Assembly: GCA_049682815.1 (NCBI GenBank)
Contig: JBAUII010000110.1
Location: forward strand, 1-33,645
Direction: 5' to 3'
DNA length: 33,645 nucleotides
From: DASWID01 sp049682815
Lineage (GTDB): Bacteria > Desulfobacterota_D > UBA1144 > Nemesobacterales > CSP1-2
This document shows positions 15,570 through 22,178 of this stretch, one piece after another. The notes beneath the pieces were generated by a model. The model saw only the letters and a program-made list of their open reading frames with translations. It was not told the DNA's origin and searched no databases. The position numbers were made by a program, and so were the translations under genes. Position 1 is the first letter of the stretch. Each line of letters begins with the position of its first letter.

Positions 15570-15695
15570 ATGGCTAGCAAGAAAAAGGGAAAATTAACGA
15601 ATTCAGACAAAGTAAAAGACTTTCGTTATGACTGGAAAACGGGGAGGTATGTCCCTATTTCGTCCTCAATCCTACTCAACGGCTGTGGCATCTAA
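15570..15695 (+). CDS. Small basic protein (41 aa) downstream of the HEPN gene
   Basis: Not recognised. It opens with ATG at 15570 behind cgggag (9-14 bp upstream) and reads MASKKKGKLTNSDKVKDFRY followed by DWKTGRYVPI. The segment DFRYDWKTGRYVP has the look of a conserved short motif. The last ~8 codons overlap the 3' end of the convergent gene, so either the C-terminus is fortuitous or this is a small gene truncated where sequence joined. It could be a third member of the MNT/HEPN cassette. Confidence 0.4.
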   Translation: MASKKKGKLTNSDKVKDFRYDWKTGRYVPISSSILLNGCGI

Positions 15696-17270
15696 TACGG
15701 TTACCTGTATCTCCTGTGGTATTTCGCTTAACATGCCGATCTTAACGTTCTTGAATTCTCGTGTGCTATGAGGCGGCAGGGTTTCGTATAGTGTGAATTT
15801 ATGCGAACCCATCGGTGTATTACCCTGATATAGGAAGAACGCAACCTCAATTTGAATACTTGAGTAGCTTATTCCGCTAATGTTTTCTAAAGTTAGTGTG
15901 CTAAGCCTCCCCATAGTTTGCGGAACTCCGCCTCCCGCCAATTTGAAATCTCTTACGACAATATCCCTTTCAGGTACGGGAATGAAGTCTTCTTCTTCCT
16001 GATTTTCCGCTTCTGCAGTTTTGCCATCTTTTGAGGCCTTGGTGGCTTCTACTTCCGAAGTCTTCTTAGAGCCAGAGGACTTTTCCTGGTTATCCCTTGA
16101 GGATATCCCGGAGCTGCTCTGAAAAGAGTATTCTGTCCCCAGTGGCGCTCTAGTGGCGCCGCTGTATGTCGGCGATATGAATTCTTCGCTTGATTCGCTC
16201 AGGATTCTCTGTTTGTACCTTTCTACCAGTGAAATCTGGGGAGCATCTTCTATCACTGGGTTATTGAGAACCTCTTTCCTGTAGCGCTCGGCAAGTGACA
16301 ATCTTTGGTCGTCGTCGACCTCAGTTGAATCAGGTACCTGGGATAACGTAGTTTTTTCTTCAGAGATTTCTTCTGAGGGTTCGGTCAGCCCACGTTCCTC
16401 CCTGTACCTTTCAGACAGGGATTTCTTCTTTGCTGGTTTCTCGGTTTCATCACCCTCAATTTCTATGGACTCTCCCTTCTTAGCAAGCCTGTACTTTGCT
16501 TCTTTCACCGAAATCTTATCAGCGTCAATCACTGTAATTACTACTTCTTTTGCGTCAGGGTGCCTGAATCCGACATTTATACCATTATAAGTTCTGGTGT
16601 TCTTTGCAGGCAGAATGTCGTGGATCACCGCTCTACTCGTATATCCCTTAGTACCAGTCTCCGGACCGGGTACTCCGAGGTACTGAACCTCTATTTTTAC
16701 GTTTGAATAATTGTTTTTGCTCGTATTTTCCAATGTTATATCCTTTAATATTCCCTCGGTTCCATACTGACCCCCTGACCACTGCCAATCCTTAACGACT
16801 ATTACGTCTTTGGGCTGTCCCGGTATCCCCTTTTCCAACATCTCCGCGCCTACTACATTTACTACGGTTTTTTGAAGCTCGGAATGCATTATTCCAAACT
16901 TGATATTTTTGAATGTTTTCGTAGTTCCACTCTGAAGAACATCATTTATAGTAGATCGAAGAGAGCCAAGAGGAATGTCGTTTTGGGTGTAAAAGTTTGC
17001 CTCTATCTCAATGTTTTCGTAATCATTATTACCTATGTTTTCCAATGTTATTTCAGAGATTATGCCGGGTCGTCCCATTCCACCGGATCCCCATTTATAA
17101 TCCTTAACCTGTAAAACCCTCTTGGGAGATTCCTGATCCTTCGATTTAGCAAGTCCGATCTGAGCGTAAGTGGCGGACAGGAGCATAGTAACAAACAGCA
17201 AAGGTGCGATAATAAAGGTTAGTTTAATAAATCTTGTTCTAAATTTAGTTATTGAGTTGAAGTAATTCAT
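15672..17270 (-). CDS. Exported protein with three copies of a beta-rich (FxLYD-like) domain and three SLxERY motifs
   Basis: A 532-aa protein of unknown function. Residues about 11-36 form an N-terminal membrane/signal segment ending ATYA, so it is exported or anchored. Three homologous domains follow, at about 54-144, 157-251 and 436-529. Each starts V(K/R)D(Y/W/F), has GG...ITLEN(I/T), then a YxN/SxxIE(V/A) strand, and closes with TFKNIKFG-type and VxDA strands; this is an Ig/FxLYD-like layout. Domains 2 and 3 are joined by a charged, disordered linker holding SLSERYR (284), SLAERYR (325) and SLVERYK (347). tggagag lies just before the ATG. It is divergent from the GYD gene, and a relic of a paralogue lies at 13998-14051. 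Confidence 0.85.
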   Translation of the reverse strand: MNYFNSITKFRTRFIKLTFIIAPLLFVTMLLSATYAQIGLAKSKDQESPKRVLQVKDYKWGSGGMGRPGIISEITLENIGNNDYENIEIEANFYTQNDIPLGSLRSTINDVLQSGTTKTFKNIKFGIMHSELQKTVVNVVGAEMLEKGIPGQPKDVIVVKDWQWSGGQYGTEGILKDITLENTSKNNYSNVKIEVQYLGVPGPETGTKGYTSRAVIHDILPAKNTRTYNGINVGFRHPDAKEVVITVIDADKISVKEAKYRLAKKGESIEIEGDETEKPAKKKSLSERYREERGLTEPSEEISEEKTTLSQVPDSTEVDDDQRLSLAERYRKEVLNNPVIEDAPQISLVERYKQRILSESSEEFISPTYSGATRAPLGTEYSFQSSSGISSRDNQEKSSGSKKTSEVEATKASKDGKTAEAENQEEEDFIPVPERDIVVRDFKLAGGGVPQTMGRLSTLTLENISGISYSSIQIEVAFFLYQGNTPMGSHKFTLYETLPPHSTREFKNVKIGMLSEIPQEIQVTVLDATAVE

Positions 17271-17386
17271 GAACTCTCCACTCGTAAATTAAGTATTGAA
17301 CCTAGAGTATACATAAATCATACCGGAATAGTAATTTATCGAAAATTACCGAAGACCTAGCGACCTATAAGCAGACCAAAAAAAGC

Positions 17387-17416
17387 TTGATTCGTGGTGC
17401 GAAAAAATGTTATAAG
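17387..17416 (+). promoter_or_regulatory. Promoter candidate for the GYD gene
   Basis: ttgatt (17387-17392) and tataag (17411-17416) are separated by 18 bp, 41 bp before the start codon. A second -10-like tataat at 17417 lies 24 bp from the -35 and would need another upstream element. Confidence 0.4.
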
Positions 17417-17457
17417 TATAATTAGTGGTAAATAACATATTAAAGGAGGTTTGATTA

Positions 17458-17802
17458 ATGGCTACCTACATACTTTTGAGTAAGCTAACCCCGGATGGGA
17501 GAAGGACCATAAAAGAAAGGCCAGGGCGGATTAAAGAGGTCCATAACGAAATGCAGAGGATGGGCGCAAGGGTTCGTGATCAATACGCTACTCTAGGTCC
17601 TTACGACTTTGTGAGCATAGTTGAGGCTCCAAATAACGAAACTATAAGCAAGGTGTCGGTCGACCTATGTGCACGCGGCACAGTGGAAATAATGACACTA
17701 GTGGCAATTCCCATAGATACATTTATCACCTCACTGAAGAAGGGTAAAAAGTCAGTGGCTAAGGGAGCAGAGAAGGCTAAGGCTTCTAAAAAAGCCAAAT
17801 AG
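17458..17802 (+). CDS. GYD domain-containing protein
   Basis: A 114-aa protein of the GYD family (small ferredoxin-like alpha/beta barrel fold; function unknown). Family marks are YILLSKLTPDGRRTIKERP, the turn LGPYDFVSIVEAP corresponding to the GYD motif, and the closing strand RGTVEIMTLVAIP. The C-terminal ~20 residues are a Lys/Ala-rich tail (KKGKKSVAKGAEKAKASKKAK) that may bind nucleic acid or be disordered. It has a strong ribosome-binding site aaaggagg. It is preceded by the divergent exported-protein gene. Confidence 0.88.
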   Translation: MATYILLSKLTPDGRRTIKERPGRIKEVHNEMQRMGARVRDQYATLGPYDFVSIVEAPNNETISKVSVDLCARGTVEIMTLVAIPIDTFITSLKKGKKSVAKGAEKAKASKKAK

Positions 17803-18154
17803 TAATCCTGGCTGACGAGATATAGATACAGATACCTATAGTCCAAAGATGAGGTAAAGCGGTGAACGTCGGGGTAAAGAAAATTAATGTCTTGAACGGG
17901 CCAGTTTGAATCAATATCGATGTTACCAAGGTTTTTGACTTAGGACTGGCAATGTGTCAATAGCATTATTTCCCGCCTTTTCACAAACCCGGTCTATAAA
18001 ATTTATTCTTTTAGTATTACTATATTATGATTTAGTTCAATTACTGGTTGCATGTTCCATTTCAGATTTAAAGGCGGATCTCATCTGCAATTATATAAGT
18101 ATTTTCATTCGTTTTGACTCGTAAATTTCTATTATGTAAACTGGCATTCAACTA
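17803..18154. other. Intergenic region before mutL, no gene seen
   Basis: 352 bp between the GYD gene and mutL. No ORF, RNA gene or repeat is recognised; the only signal noted is the mutL promoter candidate at its right end. Confidence 0.6.
18114..18142 (+). promoter_or_regulatory. Promoter candidate for mutL
   Basis: ttgact (18114-18119), 17-bp spacer, taaact (18137-18142). The predicted transcript start falls only a few bases before the mutL ATG, which lacks a visible ribosome-binding site, suggesting a nearly leaderless message. Confidence 0.35.
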
Positions 18155-19960
18155 ATGGGAAATATTAGGATCCTTCCCGATTCTGTGGTTTCGAAGATAG
18201 CTGCGGGTGAGATAGTAGAGAGACCCTCGTCTATTGTTAAAGAGCTGGTAGAAAACGCTCTTGATGCTGGAGGTACCCGCATAAATATTGAATTAGGCGT
18301 AGGGGGTAAAAGGCTTATCAGGGTATCGGACAATGGTTCAGGAATGAGCAGGGATGATGCACTTCTCTCACTTGAGCGTCACGCGACTAGCAAGCTCAAA
18401 GGTATAGATGACCTTAATAGGATAAGTACGCTTGGGTTTCGTGGCGAGGCGCTCCCGAGCATAGCAGCGGTTTCTCGACTCTCAATCACAACAAGGTCAG
18501 AGGTACAGATTGTCGGTGTCAGGATATCTGTCTTGGGGGGAACGATAAAAAGTGTCCAAGAAACTGGCTGTCCGCAAGGCACTTCTATTGAAGCACGAGA
18601 TATTTTTTATAATACGCCACCTAGACTTAAATTCATGAAGACCACTGATACAGAGCTCCGAAATGTTCTCGGTGTTATACAAAGAGAGTCTTTGTCCAGA
18701 CCCGATGTAAGATTCGAGGTATCACATAATGGCAAGGCGGTTATCTGTCTTCCTGAAAGGGCTACTATTGAAGATAGATTACCTGACATTTTCCCTGAAA
18801 CCGCGCTGTATCGAGTGTATATGGACGTTGATGGAACATTGATACATGGATTTTTGAATGGGCCCGATGATGCTCGATCAACTACGGAAAGATTGTACAC
18901 TTACGTAAACTCCCGCCCGGTTAAAGATAGGATACTTACAAGAATGGCTATCGACTCATATGGAACGCTTTTGGAAAAGGGTAAATTCCCGCAGGGGATG
19001 CTATCAATTGATCTTCCTTATCTAGAGGTTGACGTTAATGTTCATCCAACCAAGAATGAGGTTAGGTTTCGGAAACCGAATTTCGTAGGGGACTCGATCA
19101 ATGCTGCAATTTTTGAAATGCTCAGGGGTGCTCCGTGGATCAAGGGTTATCATAACAGGATCGAGATTTCAGTTAATAGATTTTATGAGAGGAAAGAGCA
19201 TTTTGACGCGAGGGTTTTAGATAGGGATAGAAAAGTTTTTTATCGTCAAAGGGTGGAGGACCAGCCGAAACCTCCGGACCTGCCAAAATTAGAATCAGAA
19301 AACATAACGTTCCTTAGGAGAGCTGAGACTCACCCAATAAAGCCACTTACACAGGGCGCATTAAGGGAGGAAGGCTATTTCTCAAGCTTGAAGATTGTAG
19401 GACAGATCGGGGAACTGTATATAGTCTGTGAATCTGGAGAAGGGATGATACTTATTGACCAACACGCCGCACATGAAAGGTTAAATTATGAAAAACTAAA
19501 AAGGGCTCAGTCAGAAAACGAGAGACAAGAAAGACAGAAGTTACTGCTCCCAATTACTCTAGAATTATCGCCTTATGAGGCGCGTATTATGAAGGAGTAT
19601 TTGGAGGATTTAGAGAGCCTAGGAATTGAGATTGAGGAGTTTGGTAAAGATAGTTTTGTTATCAGATCGATTGCATCCATGCTTGAAAGTAAAGATATTA
19701 AGGGACTTATCAAAGACATTTTGGGAGAGATCGCGTCAATGGATAAGGAAAAGACCCTGACGGAGAGGCTCGACAACATCATTGCTACTATCGCTTGTCA
19801 CTCATCGATTCGTGCTAGTGAAAATTTGAACCATCAAAAGATTACTTCTTTGTTGGGACAACTCGATAAAGCCGATTTTCCACATTCTTGTCCTCACGGG
19901 AGGCCAGTTGCGAGGGCGATTTCATTTGAGGAGTTAGATAGAATGTTTAAGAGAACATGA
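18155..19960 (+). CDS. mutL: DNA mismatch repair endonuclease MutL
   Basis: MutL couples MutS mismatch recognition to strand removal. The 601-aa product has the GHKL ATPase domain (IAAGEIVERP, ENALDAG, DNGSGM, GFRGEALPSI), the transducer with NVHPTKNEVRF (about 305), a short linker, and a C-terminal dimerisation domain. The latter carries the nicking-endonuclease motif DQHAAHERLNYE (435-446, matching DQHAx2Ex4E), ACHSSIR and CPHGRP, so it is the self-nicking type used where MutH is absent. gmhA follows after 3 bp, so the two are co-transcribed. No mutS is present in this window. Confidence 0.97.
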   Translation: MGNIRILPDSVVSKIAAGEIVERPSSIVKELVENALDAGGTRINIELGVGGKRLIRVSDNGSGMSRDDALLSLERHATSKLKGIDDLNRISTLGFRGEALPSIAAVSRLSITTRSEVQIVGVRISVLGGTIKSVQETGCPQGTSIEARDIFYNTPPRLKFMKTTDTELRNVLGVIQRESLSRPDVRFEVSHNGKAVICLPERATIEDRLPDIFPETALYRVYMDVDGTLIHGFLNGPDDARSTTERLYTYVNSRPVKDRILTRMAIDSYGTLLEKGKFPQGMLSIDLPYLEVDVNVHPTKNEVRFRKPNFVGDSINAAIFEMLRGAPWIKGYHNRIEISVNRFYERKEHFDARVLDRDRKVFYRQRVEDQPKPPDLPKLESENITFLRRAETHPIKPLTQGALREEGYFSSLKIVGQIGELYIVCESGEGMILIDQHAAHERLNYEKLKRAQSENERQERQKLLLPITLELSPYEARIMKEYLEDLESLGIEIEEFGKDSFVIRSIASMLESKDIKGLIKDILGEIASMDKEKTLTERLDNIIATIACHSSIRASENLNHQKITSLLGQLDKADFPHSCPHGRPVARAISFEELDRMFKRT

Positions 19961-19963
19961 GAG

Positions 19964-20548
19964 ATGAAAGAGCAGATAATTTCAAGACTTAGGGAAAGCG
20001 CTGAGCTGAAACTTCGTTTCGCAAAGGAGTCTGTAAATGATATAGCTCAGGCTACCAAAATTATTCAAAAATCAATCAAGTCGGGGGGTAAAGTCTTAAT
20101 ATTTGGAAACGGAGGAAGTGCTGCAGACGCACAGCACATTGCCTCGGAGTTTGTCAATAGGTTTTCCATAGATCGGGAGGCTTTTTCGGCAATTGCTCTC
20201 ACTACAGATACATCGCTAATTACGTCAATAGGTAATGATCGCTCATTTAATAATATATTCTCTCGCCAAATTGAAGCGCTTGGAAGGAAAGGTGATGTGG
20301 CTTGGGGGATATCCACAAGTGGAAAATCAAAGAATGTTGTTAGTGCGTTAGAAGTGGCAAAATCTGCAGGGCTCAAAACAATTTTATTGACGGGTTCTGA
20401 AGTAGGTAAACTAGGGGATTCTGTTGATTGTTTAGTCAAGATTCCTTCAAAATCAACTCCTAGGATACAGGAATTACATATCACCGTGGCACATATTATT
20501 TGCGAATTGGTTGAAGAAGAATTGTCTAGTATAAAGGAGACCTCTTGA
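19964..20548 (+). CDS. gmhA: Phosphoheptose isomerase (SIS family)
   Basis: GmhA converts sedoheptulose-7-phosphate to D-glycero-D-manno-heptose-7-phosphate, the first step to the heptose of the LPS core. The 194-aa SIS-domain protein has GKVLIFGNGGSAADAQHIASEFVNRF, GISTSGKSKNV, LLTGSEVGKL and the closing STPRIQELHITVAHIICELVE. Zinc-ligand-type residues include His and Glu in AQHIASE and His in ELHITVAH. It starts 3 bp after mutL, an unusual partner; the coupling probably reflects convenience in the operon rather than shared function. The presence of this gene supports an LPS-bearing outer membrane. Confidence 0.93.
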   Translation: MKEQIISRLRESAELKLRFAKESVNDIAQATKIIQKSIKSGGKVLIFGNGGSAADAQHIASEFVNRFSIDREAFSAIALTTDTSLITSIGNDRSFNNIFSRQIEALGRKGDVAWGISTSGKSKNVVSALEVAKSAGLKTILLTGSEVGKLGDSVDCLVKIPSKSTPRIQELHITVAHIICELVEEELSSIKETS

Positions 20549-20603
20549 TCTCTTGAGATAAAAAAATGGTAAAGATCGATATGTTTTGTCACGACAATAA
20601 AAT

Positions 20604-20652
20604 AGCCGTGATCATGGCTCTATATTGACTCGGTTCGATAGTTTCATAATAT
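20604..20652 (+). promoter_or_regulatory. Near-palindrome and promoter candidate for the yacG operon
   Basis: A 16-bp imperfect palindrome agccgtgatcatggct (20604-20619, 14 of 16 symmetric) sits just upstream of ttgact (20625-20630), a 16-bp spacer and taatat (20647-20652). The position suits an operator above a promoter reading toward yacG. It is a candidate only; no regulator is known. Confidence 0.4.
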
Positions 20653-20718
20653 AAGGTGTTGCCATTCTGGTTTTTTTGACTCTTTTAAATTACAAAGCAT
20701 ATGACATAATTTCAAAAC

Positions 20719-20922
20719 ATGATTGTGAAATGTCCCAAATGCCGTGAGTCTACTACCTGCCAGGGAAATGAATGGAGACCGTTTTGTTCAAGGAGATGTA
20801 AACTGATAGATCTAGGTTCTTGGATCTCCGAGGAATATGTAATTATTGAAGGGTCCAAACCGGAGACGATTCCGAAAGAGAAATTGAGATGGAAGAAGAA
20901 TGATAACAATGAAATCAGGTAG
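20719..20922 (+). CDS. yacG: YacG-family zinc protein (DNA gyrase inhibitor)
   Basis: A 67-aa protein with Cys5-x2-Cys8 and Cys23-x3-Cys27, the sequence WRPFCSRRCKLIDLGSWISEEYVI and a charged tail, all typical of YacG, which in E. coli binds GyrB and inhibits gyrase. The 3' end overlaps the next gene by 23 bp, implying translational coupling. No ribosome-binding site is seen before its ATG. Confidence 0.93.
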   Translation: MIVKCPKCRESTTCQGNEWRPFCSRRCKLIDLGSWISEEYVIIEGSKPETIPKEKLRWKKNDNNEIR

Positions 20923-21334
20923 TATTCTAAAGCTTGTTTATATTTCAAAAAGAATGACGATAGGTGTGTACGAGGCATTAGCTACCAATAAGTATGCGCA
21001 TGACCTAGAAATAGTGGTGTTATTGCGAGAAGAGGGGAAGCATACGATGATGACTGCTAAGATGCTTGATGAACTTGGAATAGAAACTCCAAAAAGGGGT
21101 GGGGAATTGGCAGAGAGGTTTGGAGAGAGAGTGGGTAAGTTCTCAGCGGTGTTGGGATCAAGGAGTTTGTGCTTTTTAATGCAATTTGGAGAAGAAGCTG
21201 AAAGGTTATTCTTAATGGCTGCATCTGGTGTTTGTAAAAATCGAAATGACAGGAAAATCTTGGATCTCATAATCTATGATGAGAAAAAGCACGTAAATTG
21301 GTGGAGAAAACAATTACTAAGGAGGAGGCATTAA
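20900..21334 (+). CDS. Ferritin-like di-iron carboxylate protein, function unknown
   Basis: A 144-aa protein with the spacing of a four-helix di-iron site (COQ7/MiaE/ferritin-like): Glu25 in helix 1, Glu45-x2-His48 (EEGKH) in helix 2, Glu98/Glu101 (FGEEAER) in helix 3, and Glu128-x2-His131 (DEKKH) in helix 4. A family name cannot be given from sequence alone. It overlaps yacG and ends 4 bp before efp, so it belongs to the same operon. A hydroxylase or rubrerythrin-like role is inference. ggaagaag precedes the start; the second Met (residue 4) is an alternative. Confidence 0.65.
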   Translation: MITMKSGSILKLVYISKRMTIGVYEALATNKYAHDLEIVVLLREEGKHTMMTAKMLDELGIETPKRGGELAERFGERVGKFSAVLGSRSLCFLMQFGEEAERLFLMAASGVCKNRNDRKILDLIIYDEKKHVNWWRKQLLRRRH

Positions 21335-21338
21335 ACCG

Positions 21339-21911
21339 ATGGCTGTGGTCGATACTAGTCGATTTTATAAAGGCCTAAAGATAGAGTATGAAGGTGAAAT
21401 ATGGGAGGTTCTGGAATACCATCACTCCAAGATCGCTCAGCGAAGCCCTGTGGTTAAAACAAAGCTCAGGAATATAATCACGTCTTCGGTGCAGGAGAAG
21501 AATTTCCGATCCGGTGAGACATTTGAAGTGCCAGATATGGAAAGAAAAGCCATGCTGTTTCTGTACAAAGATGAAATAGGCTATCACTTCATGGATTCGA
21601 AGATCTACGATCAGCTTGCGCTGAGTAAGGAATTGGTTGGAGATTCGGCCAGGTTTCTAAAGGAACAACAGGAGATGATCGTAGTATTTTATAAGAATGA
21701 ACCGATCGGGGTGGATCTTCCCGTAGCTGTTGAGATGGAAGTGATTAAGACAGAGCCTGGCATGAGGGGGGATTCGGTGTCAGCGGGCACCAAGCCGGCT
21801 ACACTGGAGTCAGGGGCAACAATTTCAGTCCCCCTTTTTATAGAGGAGGGAGATACGATAAAGGTCGATACAAGGACGGGAGACTACCTGGAAAGGATGA
21901 AGAAGAAGTAG
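21339..21911 (+). CDS. efp: Translation elongation factor P, with Gln at the modification position
   Basis: EF-P binds between the P and E sites and rescues ribosomes stalled at proline runs. The 190-aa product has the three-domain beta layout and the C-terminal signature KVDTRTGDYLERM. The beta3-beta4 loop, which carries the modified residue (Lys34 in E. coli, KPGKGQA), reads KIAQRSP here, and Gln34 stands exactly at the Lys34 position without gaps. So this EF-P cannot take beta-lysylation, 5-aminopentanolylation or (at that position) rhamnosylation. A strong ggaggagg ribosome-binding site lies 11 bp before the ATG. The upstream di-iron gene ends 4 bp before it. Confidence 0.95.
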   Translation: MAVVDTSRFYKGLKIEYEGEIWEVLEYHHSKIAQRSPVVKTKLRNIITSSVQEKNFRSGETFEVPDMERKAMLFLYKDEIGYHFMDSKIYDQLALSKELVGDSARFLKEQQEMIVVFYKNEPIGVDLPVAVEMEVIKTEPGMRGDSVSAGTKPATLESGATISVPLFIEEGDTIKVDTRTGDYLERMKKK

Positions 21912-21929
21912 CTTCACGAATAATTTCAT

Positions 21930-21951
21930 AAAAAATATTTAAATATTTTTT
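21930..21951. terminator. Perfect AT palindrome after efp
   Basis: aaaaaatattt (21930-21940) and aaatatttttt (21941-21951) are exact complements with no loop. It could end transcripts weakly by its U-tract, but a G-C-free stem makes this a low-confidence terminator. Confidence 0.3.
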
Positions 21952-22178
21952 TATATCTTTAACCGTGTAACTTAAGGTATCCTTTGAAATTGCCCGCTTA
22001 TTTTTGAATTAATCGTTATCCTATGAAATTAATAATTGAGAGCTCATCGAGACCCGATTGTATTCCATGATAATCTAATAGTGATTATGAGAAGTTACGG
22101 TTGAATTGCGGTTGAGTTGATGAGATTTTAAAGAATGTAATTTTAAGTAACACCGTTCAGTTGGAAGGTATATTACTA

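Noticed and set aside
13917..15706. tRNA-Val as attachment site of an integrative element
   Set aside because: The repeated segment (13998-14036 / 15668-15706) is coding-derived and does not include the tRNA 3' end, and no integrase of the tyrosine or serine type is present.
20065..20592. Minus-strand 175-aa frame over gmhA
   Set aside because: Antisense shadow of a well-supported SIS-family gene.
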